In this document: positions 31,713 through 41,520 of the stretch, piece after piece
How positions within the stretch are numbered: the first letter of the stretch is position 1
How the letters are laid out: the number at the start of each line of letters is the position of its first letter
Source of the DNA: Hydrangea macrophylla
Taxonomy: Eukaryota; Streptophyta; Magnoliopsida; Cornales; Hydrangeaceae
Length of the DNA: 64,000 nt
Assembly (NCBI GenBank): GCA_033977485.1
Contig: CM066988.1
Span: 6,427,501-6,491,500 of the forward strand
Direction of reading: 5' to 3'
Position numbers and translations under genes: made by a program
The notes under the pieces: generated by a model
What the model was told of the DNA's origin: nothing
Database searches by the model: none
The model's input: only the letters and a program-made list of their open reading frames with translations

Positions 31713-32012
31713 CTTAAGGTGCTAAATCAAAACAAAATCCTTAATCTAGGACAACTATTCAACACATACCCAGGAAGACTCATACCAGAAGACTCATACC
31801 CTTTGCCCCCCGCTCATGCCCGTCTTACGCTCCTTCTGCAGGTCTTATTGTTTGGTCAGGACTCTAATCAGGTGGTCTCTCAGCTGGTGGCCTCTCAGCC
31901 TAGGTGGTTGACCTCGCTATCTTTTGAAAAAGTTTTTTGAAAATCAAAAACACAGGAAGATGAAATAACTAATGAAGATACAAACACTCCAACGGGGTCT
32001 TGGCTCTGATAC
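31713..32012 (-). promoter_or_regulatory. Leader of B, ending within the primer-binding site
   Basis: Identical to the A leaders, including the uORF cluster, through the 12 bases at 32001-32012 that match all but the last two positions of the primer-binding site. Viral sequence stops there and unrelated repeat DNA begins. Unit B therefore has no upstream TATA box or start-to-primer-site leader at this locus. Confidence 0.8.
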
Positions 32013-32690
32013 AAACATTCTAGCAGTTATAATATTTCGTCGCCAAAAGTGATGCCTATGGCGACGAAATATTAATTCATCGCCAAAAGTGAGTTCTAAT
32101 GTGATGTCTATGGCGACGAAATATTATTTCGTCGCCAAAAGTGATGCCTATGGCGACGAAATATTAATTCGTCGCCAAAAGTGATGCCTATGGCGACGAA
32201 ATATTAATTCGTCGCCAAAAGTGAGTTATAATGTGATGCCTATGGCGACGAAATATTATTTCGTCGCCTAAAGTGAGCTATAATGTGATGTCTATGGCGA
32301 CGAAATATTATTTCATCACCAAAAGTGATGCCTATGGCAACGAAATATTATTTCATCGCCAAAAGTGAGTTGTATGTGATGTCTATGTCGACGAAATATT
32401 ATTTCGTCGCCTAAAGTGAGTTCTAATGTGATGTCAATATTTCGTCGCCAAAGTGATGCCTATGGCGATGAAATATTAATTCGTCGCCAAAAGTGAGTTG
32501 TAATGTGATGTCTATGGCAACGAAATAATATTTCGTCGCCAAAAGTGAGTTCTAATGTGATGTCTATGGCGATGAAATATTATTTCGTCACCAAAAGTGA
32601 TGCCTATGGCGACGAAATATGAATTCGTGGCCGAAAGTGAGTTCTAATGTGATGTCTATGGCGACGAAATAATATTTTCACGAAACTTAA
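32013..32690. repeat. Tandem tract of GGCGACGAAAT/ATTTCGTCGCC palindromes
   Basis: Roughly a dozen or more copies of a 25-27 bp palindrome with arms GGCGACGAAAT and ATTTCGTCGCC are separated by spacers such as AAAAGTGATGCCTAT or the longer AAAAGTGAGTTCTAATGTG form. Arms are often degenerate. It resembles subterminal repeat regions of plant CACTA elements, and a related block lies at 37945-38480. No terminal CACTA motif is visible here. The tract can form many hairpins. It has no coding potential. Confidence 0.75.
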
Positions 32691-33173
32691 CTTGTACCTC
32701 TCACACGTCTATATTTCCATCCAGTTATGCCCAGTCGTACTTTTGGTATTGCCGGATTGTTGATCGTGTCCATTTTCCTCAATTTCGATTCACCGAAACT
32801 TCGATTGGAGTCCGATTCTCTGCCGGCAGTAAGAAATATTTGATGATGTCAAGGCTCTGTGAGCCTGCATTGATGCCCATTTTTCCTTGATGTAATCGAA
32901 TTTGACCTTTGGTCGTCCCGGACTTGATTGCGGTCTTGAATTTTGTGCCGAACTTCGATTCTGGTTAAAAACGTCAGCGATTATCGTAATCGGACGATCC
33001 CAGACTCTGGAACTTCCGGTTGATGAGCTGTTGTCTCCGTATTGACTTTGATTTGACCTCTGGGGTCCCTGTTTTGATTCTGGAGCTCTTTTCCTTGATT
33101 CGCGTGCCCGCTGGCCCTCCTGGGTCAGTTATTTCTTTTTGGTAGGTCAAAATGGGGTGTCTACAATAAGGAC
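32691..33173 (-). mobile_element. LTR-like fragment, minus orientation
   Basis: The right end reads AAAATGGGGTGTCTACA, the reverse complement of TGTAGACACCCCATTTT, a common start of plant gypsy (Tat/Ogre-type) LTRs. The sequence inside is more GC-rich than its surroundings and has no ORF. A matching 3' end was not found, so it is probably a truncated or solo LTR. Confidence 0.4.
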
Positions 33174-34045
33174 TGCAACTGAGATAATGTAAGAATCACA
33201 GGTATTAAGTGATGAAATTGATAAAATGTGATCTAATTGTACATCCCACATATTTTGAGCATGATAGGTTGTTCCACATGGTATAACCAATAAAGCATTT
33301 GAGAACTATGTAGGATTCAAAATTTTGAAATGATGTCGTTAGTCGATTTTTAAATGATTTGTCAGTTTGTACCACGTATTGTGATAGTGATTGGTGGTAG
33401 CACACAGTATAGCTGTCAAAACATTTGGAAATAAAGTTATGGTTGATTTATTTATTTGTGTTTGTATAAGATTTTAACATATAATTGATAAAGCTTTTTG
33501 TATAAGATTATTTCAAAAAGGGTTATTGAGGCCTAGCATCAACTGAATTAGTCATTCACTATAGTACCAATTGAATTAGTTAATTAAGGTCTTTAATTGA
33601 TTTCTAAATCGAATTTAATAGATGTCAATATGTTTCAATTTAATTTAGAGATATATCAATTTATACATAAATCAATAATGATTATTAAAAGAGATTATTA
33701 TTTTGAGAATTTTATTATTTAACAGAGATTATTAATTTATCAAGTATTAATTTAAAGAGGTTATACTGTATTGTAATAGTGATAGGTACCTATGGTAATT
33801 GTATGTACCACATATTATGACAGGTAGCTATATGGTATATCTAACACAAGCATTAGGGAACTAGCATGGAGTTCATTTGGCTACATGGCAATTGTACGTA
33901 CCACATATTAATTTCAAATGCTTTGTTGTACCACGTGTAGACACCCCATTTTTGCTCAATTAGAAAAGAAAAGAGGAGATACATATTATTAATTAAAAAA
34001 AAAAAGAGAAAGGATAATTTTTTGCTAATTATGTTATTACTTATA
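33174..34045. other. AT-rich intergenic DNA with an LTR-start fragment
   Basis: No credible ORF. At 33936-33953 the plus strand has TGTAGACACCCCATTTTT, the same LTR-start motif as at 33157-33173 but in the opposite orientation, suggesting a second fragment of that repeat class. The phrase TACCACATATTATGACAGG and variants of it recur, so part of it is decayed repeat. Confidence 0.4.
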
Positions 34046-34168
34046 GGTGGGGCTAAATACACCACTTTTTTTTGCTAAATACACTATATTCATTAACAAT
34101 TTTTTTTTCTTTTAACACTGCAGGGTGGTATATTTAGCAGAAAAGATGGTGCATTTAGTCCCACCCTT
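34046..34168. mobile_element. Short MITE-like inverted repeat
   Basis: GGTGGGGCTAAATACACCA at the left is mirrored by TGGTGCATTTAGTCCCACCC at the right, about 120 bp apart, with an AT-rich centre. The target duplication is not clear, so the superfamily is not assigned. Confidence 0.5.
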
Positions 34169-34490
34169 ATTTATTTATTTGTCTACATATATAATACGTA
34201 CATGTAATTTTTTATTTTTTGATCAAACATGTAACTTTATTTGTTCATGTCATTTTTTTTTTTACATAAAACAAACGGAAAAGGAAATAAAATAAAGAAA
34301 ACAAAAGAAAAAAAGGCTTTTAATAAAGAAGAAAAGTTTTTTTTTTTTATTAATAATTACTCATTTACTTGCCAAAAAAGGAAAAAAAAAAAGTTTTCAT
34401 CTATTGTTATTTCTACATTTACTTGAAAACAAAAAAATTAGAAAAACAAAAGAAATAGAAAAAGAAATGGAAAACAAAAAATAAAACTAG
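34169..34490. other. A/T-rich low-complexity stretch
   Basis: Long poly-A and poly-T runs with AAAGAAAA-type repeats. The frames that cross it are low-complexity artefacts, and no gene is visible. Confidence 0.6.
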
Positions 34491-34745
34491 GGCTACTATA
34501 TATAGATAGAGATAGATAAGAAGAGAGAACTATCAGATTAGAGAGACGATAGAGAGAGAGAAAGAGAAGGAGAAAGGAGGCACAGCCCCTTCTCACCGCC
34601 GCCGCCGCCGCCTCGGGCCAGTCCACCAGCCACCACCACCCCGTCCACCACCAAGTCGCAACCCCCCGCTCCTCCTCTCAGCTCTCTAAATGACGTCGTC
34701 TCTCATCTCCGGTCTTCCTCATCTCGATCCTTTTGGACAGTTCAA
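34491..34745 (+). promoter_or_regulatory. Possible promoter, 5' UTR and first exon of an unknown host gene
   Basis: A TATATATAGA box near 34496 is followed by a GA-rich microsatellite, a (CCG)n-rich stretch at about 34596-34612 and CCACC/CTCC repeats, as in plant 5' UTRs. An ATG at 34689 opens MTSSLISGLPHLDPFGQFK, ending at AAG/GTATTT (34745-34746), a plausible donor site. I found no downstream exon that continues it, so it may be a gene relic, a non-coding transcript or coincidence. Confidence 0.25.
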
Positions 34746-37555
34746 GGTATTTCAAAACCCTAGCTTTAATTTTCCAATTTTGTATTGTTCAAAATCTGGC
34801 ATCATTATAGACTTTGGGTGGTCCTATATATAGAGTTTCAAGTTTTTTAACAAGCCGGCTAATAGCGGCATCATTATATACATTGTGCCACATGTGAATG
34901 CATCTAGCTTTCCCTTACCCAATGCTGCAGGCAAGTTAATTCATGGAATAAAGTTATACTAATATATACATGTTATGTATTATACACACACACAAATGCA
35001 CATTTGTGTTGGAGCTTTTCACTTAGGCTGTTACTATATATGACTGGTTCAAATAATTATATAAAACTGAATTGGAACTATATATCCTCCCTTTTTGACC
35101 TAGTGTTTTGGTAGCGTTGGGCTTTCAATTGGCATTAGTATTGTGTGTTTTTGTGATTGAGAACTAGCACAAGGATTTTCTACAAAAAAAAAAAAATCAA
35201 CCTACTCTCTTTTTAGGGCAAGGTAAAAAAAAAAAAAAAAAAAGCTACTTTGAAGCCTCTTATTTTTTTTATGAGTAATGCTATATCATTTGGGAACCAC
35301 TTTTGGGATAAAAATTTGGGAAGCATAGCATTACTCATTTGCTAGTACTTAAAAGAAAAATGAGGTGATTGATTAATTTAGCTCTAGAATGTCAATTGCT
35401 AGTACTTAAAAGTATGTTTAGTTGAGGTATTGAAGCTTATTTGATAAAACTATGTTATACTTTATGGTTTGAAGTTGTGAAGTGAAAAAGGATATTGGAA
35501 AAATAGTTTGGACATTGAGATTATCACTATCTTGAGAGTACTTGTTGAAAAGCTTAGATGATTGTTTTCAGGTAATAACTTGGTTCATGTAAGGTTGAAA
35601 GTTAAAATCCCTCAAGTGACCCTCTCAAGTGTAAAGAGAAAACTGCACAATAGAGTTGGTAGTTATTTCCTTAATCCGTTTCAATTTGCTTCTTAATGCA
35701 TATAATAACTAAAAGTGAGGGGCATGGAAAATTCAATGTTGGGAGGGTTGATGAAGGAAACACTTCAAGCAGAACCATCAATATTGCTATTTATTGAACA
35801 TTAGTAAGGTTGATTTTCAGCGAAGATAAAGAGCTTCTTGTTTCAAAGATCCAGTTACATCAATGTTTGTACAAATTTGTAATATATCTTGATATTGCAT
35901 CGTTCGGCCTATTCTCTAACAATGCAAGCTTTTGGAAAACGAGTAGTCCCCTAGCTAGAGGGTAGAAATGGAGTGGAATTGGAAAATTGTTTTCATGGAT
36001 TTGTTTAGCAATTACATGTGCCTAAAATGAAGTGTGAATTTGAATTCAATTCATATAACATTGCAAAACTTGGTTACACTTCATATCCTTGACTGAACTT
36101 GAATATGGGATATTGAGATGATGACATCGATACTTGATTTAGTTACTTGACATGAAGTAGTTGGGACAAGGTTTTCTGAGTTGAGTTTGGTTCATGGGTT
36201 TGGGGAGGGAAAATAAAAATAAAAAAACCATAGAGGATAATGCTTTTCTTTGTTTGGTTAGTGTGGAAAATAGGGTAAAACTATTCAATTTTGATACTCC
36301 TTTTCTCTTCTCTTTTTTTTTTTTTCAATTTCTATTATACTTTTGAAAATAGGAGCCTAATAATGTTTTTCAATTTCTTTTTTTCTTTTTTTTGTTTCAT
36401 TTTTAGTTGTTTACGGACTGCTCACAATGTAAAAGAAATAAAACTAGATAAACTAACTACTTGTTTAAACTACAGCTTAATGCTATCTAAGTAGAAAGTA
36501 AGCAAACTTACAATTTAACGAAGTTAAAATAAAGCAACGAATTAACAAGAATACTAAAAACAGTGAATTCAACTTACTATGAACTTAATCTAAATACTAA
36601 CATAGAGAAATATGAACTAATAAGTTAAAAATAGTGAATCTATATGTGATATTTGGTATGGTCAGAAATTTATTTGTTTCGTTTTTTGTCTTCTCGGATT
36701 TTGTTCACTAATTGTGGTGGACACATCGTGATTGTTTGCATCTGAAGGGAACAAGTCAAATTTGTTCTTTATGAGCTTAGGCTAAAACTCTAAGGTTCTT
36801 GCCAAACCAGGTTATACTGATATTGAATTCTTCAATTAGAAGCGTAGAAGAGGCCAAAATATTAAACAAGATCCCTTTTTCTGAAGAAAAAAAAATATTA
36901 AACAAGAAGTAAGGAAAAGGAAACTGTGTTGAGTATTTCACACAACAAAATTTAGAAACCAAAGCACAAGTTATGTGGCTATTGCTTAATTAGACATGAA
37001 GTTACATGGACACCGGTACATGTTTAATCGTCGGACTTCCCAATATCTTTATGCATCTGAGGACACACGTCAATAAATCTGTATTTTCATATATGTCTGA
37101 GATAAAATTATATTTTCATAACTAATAGGAATCCAATAGGAGCATTTTGTCCATTTTGAAAACAACTTTTAAGTTATACATGTACACAACATGTTTCTTG
37201 GTGTGTCGGGCACAATCCCACAGCCATGTGCCGAGTAACCGACACTGGTACTTTAACCTATTAAAACATGTAACCTTGTAGCCAAAACTGCACGGGTGCT
37301 GTTGTACCGGATCCGCTCCTTCGCGCTCTTCTGTGTACCTGCAAAGAAGGAAGATGAGCAAGTTGACTGTGTTTGATGCGAACCTGGTTGGCCCTTTATA
37401 TAGGCTTAGGTTTTCGAGTAAAGTAGGTTTGATGTCTGTGCAATTATAGTATCTTTGATGGCTGAAAACTCAACTTATAATTACTTTATATTTCACATGT
37501 TTTATGTTCGTTCACTAACTTATAAGATACTAATGCTTTCCATTGGTTTCATGCA
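34746..37555. other. AT-rich intergenic or intronic DNA without a recognisable gene
   Basis: About 2.8 kb with no ORF above background on either strand and no domain-like sequence. Poly-A/poly-T runs and an imperfect GGGAAC/ATAGCATTACTCA patch near 35270-35345 are the only visible structure. If the exon at 34689 is real, this could be intron. Confidence 0.5.
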
Positions 37556-37735
37556 GATTGGGTGTGGATATGGTGGATCGGTAGATAGTCGGCCACATCT
37601 TATTACTTTTGTTATGTAGTTTAACAAAATTGTTATGTAGTGAATAATGTTGTGGATATGGTGGATCGGTAGATAGTCGGACACATCTTGCTACTTTTGT
37701 TATGTAGTCTAACAATTTGTTATGTAGTGAACAAT
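37556..37735. repeat. Tandem duplication, period about 88-90 bp
   Basis: The phrase GTGGATATGGTGGATCGGTA, followed by TAGTCGG(C/A)CACATCTT and two TTATGTAGT copies, occurs twice back to back with a few substitutions. It is non-coding. Confidence 0.75.
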
Positions 37736-37944
37736 GTGCTAATACTTTTGTTAAACTTTAGTTTTTTTTGTTAGGTACGTGAACAATTAACGATATTAAT
37801 TCTTGTTGCTTAATGAAGTTACTCAGAAATATTGAAACTTTTATGTTTAATATGATTCTCTCTTTTGGTTTTGAAAATTATTGTGATAAACAGGAACGAA
37901 CAAGTTTATAGCATATTCAAATAATTCTATTTACTAGAATATAT

Positions 37945-38480
37945 TATTTTAGCAACAAAAATATTTCGTCGCCATTCTATATGATGAAAATGAATTGGTG
38001 ACGAAATTTTTTCGTCGCTAGTACAAGCAACCCACTTTATATATTTGGCGACAAAATTATTTTGTCGCCATTGCATATACTAAAATGAATTGGCAACGAA
38101 ACTAATTCGTTGCCATTGCATATGATGAATTGGCGACGAAATTTTTTCGTTGCCATTGCATATGCTAAAAATGAATTGGCAACCAAAATAATTCGTCGCT
38201 ATTGCATATGATCAATTGGTGACAAATTTTTTTCGTCGCCATTGCATATGCTGAAAATGAATTGGCGACGAAAATAATTCATCGCCATTGCATATGATGA
38301 ATTGGCGACGAAATTTTTTCGTCGCTAATGCAAAATTACTACAAAAAATGACTCTTTTGGCGACAAAATACGCATCAATGGCGACAAAAATTGTGATCAA
38401 TAGCGTCGCCATTTTTTGTCTATGGTGACAAAAAAAAAATTCGTTGCCAGGACCCTTTGGCGACAAGGCAAAGTCCATTT
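37945..38480. repeat. GGCGACGAAA/TTTCGTCGCC repeat block, CACTA-like
   Basis: Repeated units of GAATTGGCGACGAAA and TTTCGTCGCCATTGCATATG with degenerate variants, related to the tract at 32013-32690. At 38338 the sequence ACTACAAAAAATGAC is followed by TTTTGGCGAC, resembling a decayed CACTA terminus plus subterminal repeat. Assignment to CACTA rests on this resemblance only; no transposase is seen between the two blocks. Confidence 0.5.
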
Positions 38481-38914
38481 TGCCTTTGGAATAATATATT
38501 ACTACAAATTAATTAGATAAATAGATAATATGGTAAAGAAGATTGATGATAAAAGGTTTGCCCTCTCTGCTAGCTGGGGCGGAGTTAGGATTTCTGGTGA
38601 GCGGGGACATAGGCTATGCAGGGATTCAGGTAACCGAGGCTATTTTTTGGAAGTCTACTTATACATAATTATGTGTAGAATTGGTTTTATGTGTAGGATT
38701 GGTTTTTTTGTCACATATGCAAAACAAGTAATAACGAAATCAACACATAATCAACATAGATTAACATTATTCATAATCAAGTATCAAATGAATATTCATC
38801 TATAAAAATTCACAATTCACAAAATACAAAACAAAAAATAATGGAATCAACACAGATCAACAGCATGTTCGTGGAATCCGTGCGCATCTCTAGTCCGATC
38901 GCAAGTCATTGTTG
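38481..38914. other. Unassigned intergenic DNA left of the gypsy element
   Basis: No gene. It contains a TTTTTTGGAAGTCTACTTATAC phrase whose counterpart recurs inside the hAT-type MITE near 62887, so it is partly repeat-derived. It is also the left flank that ends in the CTTCT target duplication. Confidence 0.45.
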
Positions 38915-38919
38915 CTTCT
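38915..38919. repeat. Target site duplication of the gypsy element, left
   Basis: CTTCT here and at 48945-48949, directly outside the two LTRs. Confidence 0.85.
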
Positions 38920-41275
38920 AGTAATACCCCATTATTTTATTTTCACTTTTTATTCTCGAATATACCAGTTTTGGAAATTTTGCAGTATGAAATTACCTGT
39001 GTGTATGTGGGATTGTGCGAGCTCAACACATGGGATAACTTCCATGAAAAACTTGGAGCCCAAACATTTACTGTGCACTGTGTGTGCGTGTGTGTGCCGT
39101 AGTGTGTGTGTTTGGTATTATTTATATGACACTCAAACACTGTCTTTTCTCTCATCCCAACTCTCTGGCTCTCTATATCTCTCTCTATCAGTAAGCATAT
39201 AACATACAACACATATATGACTCATACACAAACACACATATAGTTATTCAAGGAGATTCATTCAAGAACTTGGGGTCTTTCATTATTGGATTTTCTCTAT
39301 CTCTCACTGTGATTCAATTTGGGTATGATATATTCCTATGCCAATTTTTGGTTTGAATTCAGCTTTTATAAACTGTTGTTATAGATATAGATCTAGATAT
39401 ATATATATATATATATGTAGAATTTCATATATATATATATATAGTGAGAGAAATTAGTAAATTTTAATCCAAAAGATTGGATTGTCAATTGGTTTCTCTG
39501 TCTCTCTCTGAAATTGAATTGGGTAACATTTCTATATCAATTTTTAAGTTTCAATTTCAATTTATATAAACTATGATATAGATATATGCACATAGATATA
39601 TATAGAATTTTGTATATATATCTTAAGGGTCCAAAAAATAGAGAGCAGAAAAACTGTCACAGAAACGTGATTTCTTTACATCAAATGAAAGGTCTCGATC
39701 CCACGAGGCTCTCTTTCGAATTTCAAAAGATAATTCGCAACGGTTGCGACGAACGGTCGAATTAAAGTTTTGTCGTCGTTCGGTTTTTCAATAAAAACAA
39801 GAGCTGTGTTTTGATTCATGAAAAATCAATTACGTATTTGAAATCTACGCGGAAAAAGGAAGAATTTCATATATTGGAAAGTCTATTTTGATTAAGTTTT
39901 CAAACTGGGTAAAATTTAACCTCTGATTTCAAAACAGGGGAAGAAAAGAAGAAGACGACGACACTGTGACATCTCGCGCGCGGGACCCGCGTGAGCGAGA
40001 GATCGCGTGAGCGGCCTACGTGCGCGACCAGACTAGTATTTGAAAGTTGTTTTAAATTAATCACGTGACCCTACGTGCGCGACCAGACTATCCTTAGTGA
40101 ACGGTAGTTCCGTATAACCCTCAATTAAGTTGTATAACATGTTAATAGTGTATTTACATGTTTACTTGAACTGCTATGCCTTAAGTGGATTAATTGAGTT
40201 GTTATGCTTTACGTGTTTACCTGGGTGATTTCAGCATGTCTATTGTGTTGCTTTAAATGATAGCACGCCTTGATAATTTATCTTATGAAATATTGAATAT
40301 GTTTGGTTGCTTAGAGCTCGCATATGTCATAACATTTCATGAGCACGAGCATGAACACGAAAATCACGAAAATGGTTTTGGGATGAAAGACCTTAGAGGC
40401 TTTCGATTTTTGAAAAGGGAAGATCGTATAGACTTCCAGGTTTTGAAAAAGGGAAGACCTTAGAGGCTTCCATGCATAAACTCTCTAGGAGGGATTTTGT
40501 TTTGAAAAGTTAGAAATCCCGGATTTGTGGGTAGGTGTGTGAGATGGGTACCACTAGGAACTCGAATTGCGGGATGTACTGCAAGAAACCCTCGTAACGG
40601 TAAAGGCTAGGCCTCCGTGTAATTCGTAAGGCCCAAAGTCCCGCACGTTTGAGGCTAGGCCTAAGTGGACGGGAAGCCCATGGTCCGGGTAATGATAATG
40701 ACGATTGAGGGTGAGTGTTTGAAAAGGGCATGAAAATGGTTTTCATGCATTGACATTGGCATTCATTGCACTCATGCATGTTTTATAACAGATGTTATTG
40801 TGCGGTTATATGACTATACGAGCCTTTTGGCTTATGGACTATTAAACCTCTCTTTCAGGTAATATAGATAAGGGCAAGGCCCCGAGGCTTGACAATGCTT
40901 CCGCTATAGTTTGAAGACCCCGTGTGTGGGGATTATCATTTATTAATGTAATGAAATTTGGTTTCAAAGAACATGTTATGTTTTAACTGGACAAATGTTA
41001 GTCCACCCGCTTTTAAATAAAAGGATAGCTTAACTCTGATTTTTCGCTGCTTATATTGAAAACATTTTGTTTCAAGAAAGAATGTTTCAAATGAAAACCA
41101 GACTTCTGTTTTATAAATGTTTCCAAATGATGAACGTTTAATATAGGTAACCCTCGGAGTCTTGGACTCAGGGAGTTACCGATTGGTGTCAAAGCCTACT
41201 GTTATTACTGTTATTGTTGTACTTCCGTCGGTTGACACCCCGTCGCCGGGAACCGTGGCGGGGCGGGGCATCACA
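38920..41275 (+). repeat. 5' LTR of the gypsy element
   Basis: Begins AGTAATACCCC where the 3' LTR has TGTAATACCCC, so the terminal TG is mutated; it ends GGGGCATCACA. It contains TA and CT microsatellites. It lacks about 0.25-0.3 kb that the 3' LTR has near 47470-47760. Confidence 0.92.
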
Positions 41276-41278
41276 GAA

Positions 41279-41298
41279 TGGTATCAGAGCATAACCGG
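41279..41298 (+). other. Primer-binding site of the gypsy element
   Basis: TGGTATCAGAGCATAACCGG lies three bases inside the 5' LTR end and matches the tRNA-Met 3' complement. Confidence 0.8.
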
Positions 41299-41520
41299 GT
41301 CGAATACTTTGGACGTCGGGTTATGTGCTCGCTTGTTTAGTTTTGTTGACATGTTAGACATGATTAGTTGATAAACGACATATGATTGATATGTGTTAAC
41401 TTGTTATTTGGTAACTTGAGATGTTAACTACTTACTTGACATATACGTGTATTGTCGATTACACTTCGTGATTAGATCATGTTACTCGATTCATTTACTC
41501 GATTCGATCTTATTATAGCT

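Larger units (their letters stand above)
1..32012 (-). other. Endogenous caulimovirid array: three A units and one B unit, head to tail
   Basis: Four viral units lie in the same minus-strand orientation, each delimited by a tRNA-Met primer-binding site: A1 (1-5628, cut by the window edge), A2 (5629-11593), A3 (11594-26004, including an 8.4-kb copia insertion) and B (26005-32012). A units encode movement protein, capsid and an unknown C-terminal domain. The B unit encodes movement protein, protease, reverse transcriptase, RNase H and a second ORF. A1 and A2 differ at two sites that I found (one substitution at 3670/9661-type position in the ORF and one base in an A-run); A3 differs at about six. 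The 30K-type movement protein joined to a retroelement polymerase is diagnostic of Caulimoviridae. Genus is inferred: florendovirus-like, because bipartite genomes are described there, but a related endogenous clade is possible. Position 1 corresponds to 5966, so the array continues to the left. Confidence 0.9.

Noticed and set aside
32030..32690. Regular short repeats as a CRISPR-like array
   Set aside because: Repeats are palindromic and degenerate, spacers are themselves repeated, no cas genes exist, and the context is plant transposon DNA.
37122..37361. 79-codon minus-strand ORF in the AT-rich region
   Set aside because: No domain, no neighbouring exon signals and no repeat support; background-length frame.
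38943..39212. ORFs of 89 and 97 codons in the gypsy 5' LTR, with counterparts at 46353-46613
   Set aside because: They cover CA/GT microsatellite and LTR sequence and are kept only by LTR duplication.
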